Shown: piece by piece, positions 46,534 through 56,865 of the stretch
How positions within the stretch are numbered: position 1 is the stretch's first letter
How the letters are laid out: every line of letters starts with the position of its first letter
Source of the DNA: Tolypeutes matacus
Lineage: Eukaryota > Chordata > Mammalia > Cingulata > Chlamyphoridae
Length of the DNA stretch: 64,000 nucleotides
Reading direction: 5' to 3'
Assembly: GCA_026826555.1 (NCBI GenBank)
Contig: JAKSZT010054003.1
Location: forward strand, 270,138-334,137
The notes under the pieces: model-generated
The model's database searches: none
Told to the model about the DNA's origin: nothing
Seen by the model: only the letters and a program-made list of their open reading frames with translations
Program-made: the position numbers and the translations under genes

Positions 46534-49500
46534 TCAGATCAGTGAGGTCATATACTGTTCATCCTTCAGTGCCTGGCTTGCTTCACTCAACATAAGGTCT
46601 TCAAGATTCATCCACATTATTCCATGTGTTAGCACTTTATTCCTTCTTACAGTTGAGTAATATTCCATTGTATGTATGTACCACATTTTGCTTATCCATT
46701 CATCTGTTAATGGGCACTGGGGCTGATTCCAACTTTTGGCAATGGTGAACAATGCCGCTATGAACATTGGTGTGCATATATCTGTTTGAGTCTTTGCTTT
46801 CAGTTCTTCGTGGTATTTACCCAGCAGTGGAATTGCTGGATCATACGGAAGATCTATTGTTAGTTTTCTGAGGAACCGCCAAACTGTCCTCCATAGTGGC
46901 TGGACCATTCCACAATCCCACCAGCAGTGGATGAGGGTTCCTCTTCCTCCACATCCTCTCCAACACTTAGAGTCTGCTGTTTTTTTTTAATAGCTGCCAT
47001 TCTGATGGGTGAAAGATCGTATCTCATTGTAGTTTTGATTCGCATTTCCCTGATAGCAAGTGATGTCAAGCATTTTTTCATGTGCTTTTTAGCCATTTGT
47101 ATTTCTCCTTTTCAGGTCACTTGCCCATTTTTTAAATAGATTGTCTTTTTATTTTCAAGGTGTAGGATTTCTTTATATATGCAGGATATTAGGCCCCTAT
47201 CAGATATATGGTTGCCAAATATTTTCTCCCATTGGGTAGGCTGCCTTTTTATTTTCTTAATGACATCCCTTGAGGTGCAGAAGTTTTTAATTTTGAGGAG
47301 ATCCCATTTATCTATTTGTTCTCTTGCTGCTTGTGCTTTGGCTGTGAAGTTCATGAAACCATTTCTTATTACAATATCCTGTAGATGCTTTCCTACTTTA
47401 TCTTCCAAGGTCTTTATGGTTTTGGCTCTTATATTTAGATCTTTGATCCATCTTGAGTTGATTTTTGTATAAGGTGTGAGATGGTATTCTTCTCTCATTG
47501 TTTTGGATATGGATATCCAGTTCTCCAAGCTCCACTTGTTAAAGAGGCCATAATTTCCCACTGAGTGAGCTTGGTAGCCTTGTCAAATATCAGACGACTG
47601 TATATGCAATGATCTATATCAGCACTCTCAATTCGATTCTATTGGTCAGTAGGTCGATCCTTGTGCCAATACCATGCAGTTTTGATCACTGTAGCTTTGC
47701 AGTATGTTTTAAAGTCAGGTAATGTGATACCCTCAACTTCATTTTTCTTTTTCAATATGTCTTTGGCAATTTGGGGCCTCTTACCTTTCCAAATATATTT
47801 TGTGGTTAGTTTTTCCAGTTCCTTAAAAAATATAGTGTTGATTTTTATAGGGATTGCATTAAATCTGTAGATTAGTTTGGGTAGGATAGATATCTTGATG
47901 ATGTTTAGTCTTCCTATCCATGAACAGTGAATATTTTTCCATTTATTTAAGACTTCTTTGATTTCCTTTAACAGTGTTGTGTAGTTTTCTGTATATAAGC
48001 CCTTTACATCTTTAGTTAAATTTATTCCTAGGTATTTGATTCTGTTGGTTACTATTGTAAATGGCATTTTTTTTCTTGATTTCCTCCTCAGATTGTTTGT
48101 TATTGGTGTACAGAAATGCTACAGATATTTGAGCATTGATCCTATAGCCTGCAACATTACTGAACTCCTTTATAAGTTCTAGAAGCTTTGTTGTAGATTT
48201 CTCTGGGCTTTCTATGTATAGGATCATGTCGTCTGCAAATAACGACATTTTAATTTCTTCTTTTCCAATCTGGATGCCTTTTATTTCCTTTTATTGCCTC
48301 AGTGCTAGAGCAAGTACTTCTAAGGCAATGTTAAATAGAAGTGCTGATAGTGGGCATCCTTGTCTTGTACCCGATCTCAGAGGGAAGATTTTTAGGATTT
48401 CAACATTGAAGATGATGTTAGCTTTGGGTTTTTCATATATGCCCTTTATCATATTTGAAAAGTGTCCTTCTATTCCTATCTTTTGCAGTCTTTTTATCAT
48501 GAAAGAGTGCTGTATTTTGCTGAATGCTTTTTCTGCATCTATAGAGAGATCATGTGATTTTTTCTTTCAGTTTGTTTATGTGGTGTATTACATTGATTGA
48601 TTTTCTTATATTGAACCATCCTTGCATACCCAGGATGAAACCCACTTGGTCATGGTATATAATTCATTTGATATGTTGTTGAATGCGATTAGCAAGTATT
48701 TTGTTGAGGATTTTAGCATCTAGGTTCATTAGAGAAATTGGTCTGTAATTTTCATTTCTTGTGGTATTTTTGTTTGATTTTGGCATTTGGGTAATGTTGG
48801 CATCATAGAATGAGTTAGGCAATATTCCTTCTACTTCTATTTTTTGGAAGAGCTTAAGTAGAATTGATGTTAGCTTTTTCCAGAATGTTTGGTAAAATTC
48901 AGCTGTGAAGCCATCTGGTCCCGGGCTCTTCATTGTTCTGAGGTTTTTGATGACTAAGTCTATCTCTTTACCTGTAATTGGACTGTTGAGTTCATCTATT
49001 TCTTCTTTCATCTATGTAGGCTGTTTGTGTGTTTCTAGAAATTTGTCCATTTCCTCTAAATTCTTGTTGGCATATAATTTTTCAAAATATCCTCTTATGA
49101 TACTCTTTATTTCTGTGTGGTCAGTAGTGATATTCCCTTGCTCATTGCTTATTTTGTGTATTTGCATCTGTTCTCTCTTTTTCTCTGTTAGTCTCGCTAA
49201 GGGTTTGTCAATTTTATTGATATTCCTTGAAGAACCAGCTTTTGTTTTTGTTTAATTTTTCTAGTGCTTTCTTATTCTCTTTTCATTTAGTTCTGTTCTA
49301 ATCTTTGTTATTTCCTTCTTTCTACTTCCTTTAGGTTTAATTTGTTGTTGTTTTTCCATTTCCTCCAAGTGTGCAGTTAGGTTTTCAATTTTAGCTCTTT
49401 CTTATTTTTTAATATATGTATTTATGGCTATGAACTTCCCTCTCAGGACAGCTTTGGCTGCCTCCCATAGGTTTTGATATGTTGTGTTGTCATTTTCATT

Positions 49501-50327
49501 AGTTCAAGGTAGTTACTGATTTCTTTTGTGATTTCCTCCTTGACCCACTGTTTGTCTAAGAGTTTGTTGTTTAACTTCCATATCCTTGTGCCTAACCTGT
49601 TTCTCTGGCCCTTAGTGATTTCCAATTTTATTCTGAGGTGATCAGAGAAATTACTTTGTATAATCTCAATCTTTCTGAATTCATTGAGAGTTGTTCTGTG
49701 GCCTAGCATGTGGTGTATCTTCGAGTATGCTTCATGTGCATCCGAGCAGATTGTAAATCCTGCTGTATTTGGGTGTATTGTTCGGTATATGTCTATTAAG
49801 TCCAGATCCTCTAATGTATTGTTGAGAGTCTTTTTTTCTTTATTGATTAACTGTCTAGATGTTCTGTCTAATGATGATAATGGCGTATTAAAATTCCCCG
49901 CTATAATTGTCGAGGCATTTATTTCTCCACTTAACTTTTCCAGAGTTTGCTTCACATATTTTGAGGCACCCTGATTAGGTGCATAAAAGTTTATGATTTT
50001 TCTCTCTTCTTGAGAGATTACCCCTTTTACTAATATATAGCATGCATCTTTGTCTCTTACAGTAGTTTTGTATTTAAAGTCTATTTTGTCTGATATTAGA
50101 ATAGCTACTCCTGCCCTTTTTTGGCTATTGTTAGCTTGTAAAATTGTTTTCCAGCCATTCACTTTCAGCCTCCTTCAATCCCTGTGTCAAAGGTGGGTTT
50201 CTTGTAGACAGCATATAGATGGGTCATATTTCCTTATCCATTCTGCCAATCTGTGTCTCTTGAGTGGTGAATTTAATCCATAAACATTCAGTGTTATTAT
50301 TCGCAATGAATTTCTTACTTCAGCCAT
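46534..50327 (-). pseudogene. L1-B ORF2 (endonuclease/reverse transcriptase), broken
   Basis: The start codon at 50327 (MAEVRNSLRIITLNV...) opens the endonuclease. A stop (tca 50187-50189) follows QETHL, the same site as in L1-A. A 239-codon open piece (50162-49443) keeps FSDH but reads AGNFNTPLS where AGDFNTPLS is expected (Asn codon at 49893-49895), and SKIHH where SKIDH is expected (49713-49715). In the RT domain NYRPISLM (about 48745) and [11 protein letters not shown] (about 48240-48210) are intact. The C-terminal Cys region is broken by a frame change near 46900-46960. About 1260 codons in total, normal for mammalian ORF2. Confidence 0.93.
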
Positions 50328-50381
50328 ATTTTCTCTGGATTAATGTATGTCGTATGTTGTTTTTTTTCTGTTTTTGTCTTT

Positions 50382-51373
50382 TTAGTTGTTTTTAAACTCT
50401 CCTCCAACTCTCTCTCCCTTGATATTTCCTTTCAACTTGTAGAACTTCCTTTAGTATTTCTTGAAGTGCCGGTTTCCTATTGACCTACTCTCTTAATTTC
50501 TGTTTATCTGTGAATATTTTGAACTCTTCATCAATTTTGAATGCCAGTTTTGCTGGATAGAGTATTCATGGCTGGAAGTTTTTTTCTGTTAGTACTTTGA
50601 CTATGTCATACCACTGTCTTCTTTCCTCCATGGTTTCAGATGAGAAATCAGCACTTAATCTTATTGTGCTTCCCTTGTATGTGATGGTTTTCTTTTCTCT
50701 TGCTGCCTTGAGTATTTTCTCTTTGTCTTGAGCATTGGACATTTTGACAAGTATATGTCTTGGAGTTGGCCTGTTGGGATTTATACTGTTTTGGATGCGC
50801 TTTGCTTCCTGGATTTGCACATCCATCTCTCTGAATAAGTCTGGGAATTTTTTCAGCCATTATTTCCTTCAAAACTCCTTGTGTTCCCTTTCCATTCTCT
50901 TCTCCTTATGGGATGCCCATAATTCATATGTTTTCGTGTTTCTTGTTGTCAGTTAAATCCCTGAGTCCCTGCTGGATTTTTTCTATTGTTTTGTCTATCT
51001 GTTCTACTACCTGTTTTATTTCAGATTTATTGTCTTCCACATCACTAATTCTTTCTTCAACCGGTTCAAATCTGCTGTTATGTGAATCCAGCGTCTTTTT
51101 GATTTCTTGGATTGTGCCATTGATCACCATCATATCTGTTATCTTTTTGTGTATATTTACAATTTCTTCAATATGTTCTCCCAATGTCTTCTTTATATCC
51201 TTAATCCCTTCCTTCACTGCATTAAGTTGGTTCATGATATTTGTTTGGGAATCTTTGATTAGTTGTTTGATATTCTGCACATATTCCTGGTTTTCAGTTT
51301 GTTCATTGGAGTGGTCCATGTCTTCCTGTTTCTCAGTGTGGTTTGTAATTTTTTCTTGCCCTCTTGTCATCAT
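50382..51373 (-). pseudogene. L1-B ORF1 (RNA-binding protein), frameshifted
   Basis: 149 codons run open from 51373 (MMTRGQEKITNHTEKQE...), with a coiled coil (LNAVKEGIKDIKKTLGEHIEEI, RISDVEDNKSEIKQVVEQID), ending in a stop at 50924 after a frame shift near the KKHENI end. The RRM/C-terminal part is found in other frames (50872-50566: TPRHILVKMSNAQDKEKIL, ITYKGSTIRLSADFS) and reaches the natural stop at 50382-50384. The 5-prime half is better preserved than in L1-A, which has a stop at residue 97. Confidence 0.92.
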
Positions 51374-52974
51374 TTTATCTTGCTGGGTTTATTCAGTTGA
51401 TTAGCTTCTCTCTCTGCTCTAGAGTTTTATTTAGTTGGTGGTTCTGTGTGTGTGTTACGTTTTCTCCTTGACACTTTTTCTTCTTATTTTGTTTCCTTGC
51501 TTCTTTCTATATTACCTTTAAGGCAAAAGATTAGTGCCAGAGGAATCAAAAGATGTGAGAAAGGAAGAAGGAAATAGTAATATTGATAAAAGTTAGAAGA
51601 GGGGCCAAATAGGACTTAGTGAAATGAATATTTAACTTGTGTAGGCAGTGTAGAGTAATAGGCAAAATGTGGAGTACGTACAATGGACTGGGAAACCAAA
51701 TAGAGGAATATATATATAATGATTAAGAAGGCTAGAATGATGAGAAGGGAGAGAAAGAGTAAAGAAAGGGCTAAAAGGAAAAAGCTAATATTAATTTAAA
51801 GAGAAGAAAACAAAATAGATAGAACAGAAATTGACACCCTTAATTTATGGGCTAATGAAGAAACATGGTGTCTAAGAACCACAACAGAATGCAGAAGGAA
51901 GAGAGATGAAGGAACAATAATAGATAGCTTGGGATACAATATCAATATAGACAGAATGGGAAATCACTTCAGAAGAAGCACAGCAAAGAAGAGGTAAGCT
52001 AGCAGCACCTAATTTTTAAAAAAATGAAGGAAAACAGAAAGAGGGGAGGAAAGAGGAAAGAAAAGTAAGAGACAACAAATAAACAGAGAAAAAACCAAAC
52101 AACCACACCAGCAAGCAGTCAAACAAAGCTAAGGAGGAAGTGTTCCTTCTAGGGTCCTTGCTTATCCTCTCAGCCTGCTTGCATTTTCCAATTTCCCTTC
52201 AGGGTTTGACCTGCAGATTTTGAGGCAGATTTTCAGTATTAAACTAAATTAAAAAGAGGAATTCATTTTTTAAAGTGACTGTCTTCTTCTTCTTCTTCTT
52301 TTTTTTTTTTTTGGTGATATAAGGGACACAAAAAAGTCCTCTGCTAGATCACCCCCTTCACCAAGGAGACCCTAAATAGGTTCGTGGAAACTAATCAAGC
52401 CCTTCCCACTTCCTGGCCTCCCCAGGGGAGCTTAAGCTCTGATGCTTGTCAGTGCAGAGCAATAAAATTGGCTGTCTCTGCCCCCTCTGGGTCCAAGCCT
52501 AAGTGTCAGTGGGCTGCTGGGTAAATCAGGTTTCCTCAGCAGATTTCCCTCTCCCCTCAGCCTGGTGCTATTTCAAGCCAGCTTATCTGTTTCCCAAAGC
52601 TATGAGGGGGTCCAGGCAGCCAAGTCCACAGAAGTTAAACCCCTCTCCACCTTCTGTCAGAGCCCTCCGTCCCTGAGAGAATGCTCCCTGACACCGGGAG
52701 TGGGAGTCGCTGGTGCAGGATTTGTGGTTCAAACTGGCCATTTTCCCTGCGTGTGGGGCTCAGCCATCTGTGTTAACCACCACAGGCAGGCTTAAAACTC
52801 ACGAATCTCTACTGATCCCTCCACACCGCCCATCTGTGTGCTGCTAGATGACCCAAGCTTCTCACTCCATGCGCCCACAGAACAGACACTCGGGCAGGAC
52901 CCTGTCCACAATCAGCTGTCCTCAGAGAGCTAGTCAGGGAGTACCCTCCTAAACTGATGCCATCTTGCCTCTCC
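51374..52974 (-). promoter_or_regulatory. L1-B 5' UTR with YY1-like start box
   Basis: About 1.6 kb, collinear with 10552-12110. It starts ggagaggcaagatggc on the minus strand; the YY1-type GCCATCTTG box is at 52959-52967. A local TTC expansion (ttcttcttcttcttc at about 52285-52300) is absent from L1-A, which has a short T run at that point. Confidence 0.85.
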
Positions 52975-52986
52975 CTGTGGTTTTTA
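52975..52986. repeat. Target-site duplication of L1-B (right copy)
   Basis: Second copy of ctgtggttttta; the old L1-D reading resumes immediately after it. Confidence 0.93.
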
Positions 52987-53060
52987 CATATATGCTTTTA
53001 TCATAATAAGGACATTCCCTTCTATTCCTATCTTTCAAAGTGTTTTTATCAAGAAAGGGT

Positions 53061-53150
53061 GAAGCAGATGTAGCTCAGTGGTTGAGCTCCTGCCTCCCAT
53101 GCATGAGGTCCCAGGTTATATCCCCAGTACCTCTTTAAAATATACAAAAT
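53061..53150 (+). mobile_element. tRNA-derived SINE monomer inside L1-D
   Basis: gaagcagatgtagctcagtg head, B-box region caggttatatccccag, short A-rich tail. The old L1 text 'tcaagaaagggt' | 'gctggattttgtt' closes up when it is removed (compare 56660-56685, where the same L1 segment is uninterrupted). Confidence 0.88.
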
Positions 53151-53900
53151 GATGCTGGATTTTGTTGAACATTTTTTCTGCATTGATTGAGATGATTATG
53201 TGTTTTTTCTCCCCATCAATTTGTTAATGTGTGTATATTATGTTAATTAATTTTCTTATGTTGAACCACCCTTGGATAATAGGAATAAATTCCACTTGAT
53301 AAAGGTGTATAATTTATTTTGATATTCTTTTGGATTCTATTTGCAAGCATTTTTTTGCAATGTTCATTAGAGAGATTGGTCTATAATTTTCTTTCCTTGT
53401 AGTGTCTATCTGTCTTTGTTATTAGGTTGATGTTGGCTTCATGAAAACTGTTGGGTAATTTTCCTTCTTCAATTTTTTGGAAGAGTTTTAACCTGATTGG
53501 TGTTAATTCTTCTCAAAATTTTTGGTAGAATTCACCTGTGAAGCCATCTGGTCTTGAAATTTTCTTTGTTGGGAGATTTTTGATGACTGATTCAAACTCT
53601 TTAAATGTGATTGGTTTGTTGAGCTCTTGTATTTCTTGTAGAGTCAATTTAGGTTGTTTGTGCATTTCTAGGAATTTGTCCATTTTATCTAGGTGATCCA
53701 GTTTGTCACCATGCAGTTTTTCTTAATATCCTCTTATGATCCTTTTTATTTTTGTGGGGTCAGACACAACTTCTCCACTTTCATTTCTGGTTTTATTTGT
53801 TTGCATCTTCTATTTTTTCCTTTTTAATCCAGCTCAGGATTTGTCAATTTTATTAATCTTCTCAAAGAACTAGGTTTTGGCTTTTTTTATTTTCTCCATT

Positions 53901-53926
53901 GTTGTTGTTGTTGTTGTTGTTGTTGT
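53901..53926. repeat. (GTT)n microsatellite
   Basis: About eight gtt units inside the ORF2 region of L1-D. Confidence 0.92.
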
Positions 53927-55677
53927 CAGTTTCATTTATTTCTGCTCTAATCTTTATTATTTCATTCCTTCTGTTTGCTTTGGGAATGGTTTGCTATTCT
54001 TTTTTTAGGTTCTCCAGGTGTTCAGTTATATCTTTGATTTTAGCTATTTTTTTCTTTTTTAATTTAGGCATTTAAGGCTATAAAGTTCCCTTTCAGCACT
54101 GCCTTCACTGTGTTCAACAAGTTTTCATAAGTTGTGCTCTCATTTTCATATGTCTCAATATATTTAGTAATTTCACTTATAATTTCTTCTTTGACCCACT
54201 GATTGTTTAGGAGTGTGTTGTTTAGCCTCCACACACTTGCAAGTTTTCCCCTTTCCCATCTAATTATTGATTTCCAGTTTTGTTCCATTGTGATCTGAGA
54301 AAGTACTTTGAAATTCTGAACACTAGATGTCTCTGCATATGTGCATTTGGATTTATTCTGTTTGGAATCTGTTGTTCATCTTGAATATTTATATTTTTTA
54401 TAAGGGTTGAAAAGTTTTCAGCCATTATTTCCTCAAATATTCTTTCTGCCCTTGTCCACTCTCTTTTCCTTCTGGGATACACATAACATGTATGTTTGTG
54501 TGTTTCAAGCTGTCTTTAAATTTCCCGAGAATCTGTTCAATTTTTTCCATTCTTTTTTCTATTTTGTCTCTTGTCTTTTCAAATTCAGATGCTCTGTCCT
54601 CTATTTCACTTATTTGTTCTTCTACCATTTCAAATCTTGCTGTTCTATGCCTCTAATGTATTTTTAATTTCATCCCCTGTTCTTTTATTCCCATAATATT
54701 TTTTACTTTTCTTTGTAAGTTTTCAAATTCTTCTTTATGCTGACCCAGTGTCTTCTTGATATCCTTTATATCTTTAGCTATATTTTCCGTCAACTCCTTG
54801 AATTGATTTAGGAGATTTGTGTAAACATCATTGATTGGTTGTCTAAAATTCCATGTCTCATCAGGAATTTTATTTAATTCATCCTTTGGCTAAACTATAT
54901 GTTCATGTTTCTTAGTTTGGCTTGTAATTTTTGCTGATGTGTAGACATCTGATTATGTTTGTGAATTTACTCTGATTATTAATTTCTCTTTCTTGCCTAG
55001 TGGCTTTGTTTCACACCTCTTCTTTGATTTTTGGTTCAACCTGTTATAAATCTTTAACGTTGCCCTACTTAAGTTAACAATACAGGGCTAGGGACCCACT
55101 ATTGGGTTGCAGACCAGACCCAAGTGGGACTAGGGGTAGGGACAGGAGAGATTCCAAAAAGTTTTTTTTTCCTATTTCACCTTTCCAACCTGCCAAAAGA
55201 TGGCACACTTTGGTGAACCATTCCTCAGAGGTGGCTCTTTCAACCCTCACTTGCTTGTGTTTCTGGGCCGTTAGAGCCATGGTCTAAAGTTAGAGCCCGC
55301 TGTCAAACTCTCTGAAGAGAATACACACTCAGTCTTCCACCACACCTTCCCTCTTACCAGAGAGGAAAACATCTGTTCCCTTCTCATTTGGCCATGGTCA
55401 ACTATGGGTTTTACCCAGGCTGTTCATCTCAAGAGTGGGGGATGGCACCATTCCCAGCCATGGGGGTGAATAACTCATGGTTTTCATTTCAGCCTCTCTG
55501 TTTCTTTATCCCTCTCCCTCCTGGATGATAAGTGTGACACTTTCCTGGTCTGAAAATCCTCAAACAGCTCCTTTGGGCAGCTTTTGCCCTTCCTCCATTG
55601 TTTTGAAAGAGTTTTGAGCCCTGCCAACTTACTATGATACCATCTTCCCAGAAGTCTCCCAAACTTCCTTGGCATAT

Positions 55678-56865
55678 TTTTAAATTGGGTTGTTTGTCTT
55701 TTTGTTGTTGAGTTGTAGGATTTCAGTAAATATTCTGGAAATTAAACCCTTACTGGATTCCAAATATTTTATCCCATTCTGTAGATTGTCTTTTTTTTTT
55801 TACTTTCATGATGAAGTCTTTTGATGCATGAAAGTTTTTAAATTTTTGATGAGGTCCCAATTATCTATTTTATGTTCGTTTGTCATGATTTTGATGTAAA
55901 ATCTAAGAATCGATTGCCCACCACAAGTTCCTGAAGATGGTTCCCTATTTTCATCAAAGAGTTTTATAGTTTGGGTTCTTATATTTAGGTTTTTGATCCA
56001 TCTGGAGTTAACTTTTGTATATGGTGTAAGTTAGGGACCCACCTTCTTTTTTTTGCATATGGATATCCAGTTTTCCCAGCACAATTTGTTGCAGACTATT
56101 CTTTCAAGTGGACTGGGCTCTGTTATCAAAATTCAATTGGCTGTAAATGTGAGGGTTGATTTCTGAGCTTTCAATTAGATTCTATTCATCTATGTATCTG
56201 TCCTTCTGCCAGTACTATGCTCTTTTGGATAACCATAGCGTCATAATAAATTTTAAAATCAGGAAACACTAGTCCTCTAACTTTGCTCTTCTTTCTCAAG
56301 ATAGTTTTGACTGTTTGGAATCCCTTTACATGTTGAGCTTGTACCATGCCCCTTTGCTGTGTTTATTACCTCTATAGCTTTCTTGTGGAATTTTCTGTAT
56401 GTAGTATCATGCCATCTGCAAATAGGAAAGATTTATTTCTTCCTTTACAATTTGGATGATTTTATTTCTTTTTCTTGCCTAATTGCTGTGGATAGAACTT
56501 CTGGTTCATCGTTCTATAACAGTGGATATACTTGCCTTATACCTAGTTTTAGAAGGAAAACTTTCAGTCTTTCACAACTGAGTATGATGTTAGCTGAAGG
56601 TTTTTCATGTAAGGCCTTTATCATGTGGAGGAAATTTCCTTCTATTTCTAGCTTTCAATTGCTTTTATCAAGAAGGGGTGCTGGACTTTGTCAAATGCCT
56701 TTTGTGTATCAATTGAGAACAACATGTTTGATTTTTTCCTTCATTCTATTAATATGATGTATTACTTTAATTGGTTATCTTATATTCAACCACCCTTGCA
56801 TACACAGGATAAATACTTCTTGTCATGGTCTTAAACCATATTTTAAAACCAGAGTGATCTATATC
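55678..56865 (-). mobile_element. Old L1 fragment (L1-E), ORF2 C-terminus to RT
   Basis: Starts in the ORF2 C-terminal region ('aaattgggttgtttgtctttttg') and runs upstream through RT, ending near 56865. The active-site region (about 56405-56425) reads LFADGMI instead of LFADDMI. By position it could be the other half of L1-C (39270-41117), separated by insertion of L1-D; the text missing between them is about 150-200 bp. Confidence 0.88.

Larger units (their letters stand above)
43898..52974 (-). mobile_element. L1-B: full-length L1 nested in L1-D
   Basis: A 9077-bp LINE-1 on the minus strand between perfect 12-bp duplications, inserted into the RT region of an older L1 in the same orientation. 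Layout: 5' UTR (52974-51374), ORF1 (51373-50382), a ~54-bp spacer, ORF2 (50327-46534), 3' UTR (46533-43898). It is collinear with L1-A over its whole length and looks similarly diverged. Both ORFs contain frame breaks, so it is not autonomous. Confidence 0.95.
52987..55650 (-). mobile_element. Old L1 (L1-D), 5' half with endonuclease deleted
   Basis: Continues L1-D from RT upstream. The text passes RT N-terminus (53030-53700) and linker (54064-54288: RLNNTLLNNQWVKEEI), then jumps near 54300-54345 straight into ORF1 (FEEIMAENFSTLIKNINIQ, about 54430; coiled coil 54425-54628). The endonuclease domain, the intergenic spacer and the ORF1 C-terminus are therefore missing: about 1.1 kb by comparison with L1-B. 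A 5' UTR-like stretch continues to 55650, where accatcttcc (55639-55648) resembles the YY1-type start box. Confidence 0.85.

Noticed and set aside
49684..51404. Plus-strand open frames across this stretch
   Set aside because: Antisense shadows of L1-B ORF2/ORF1.
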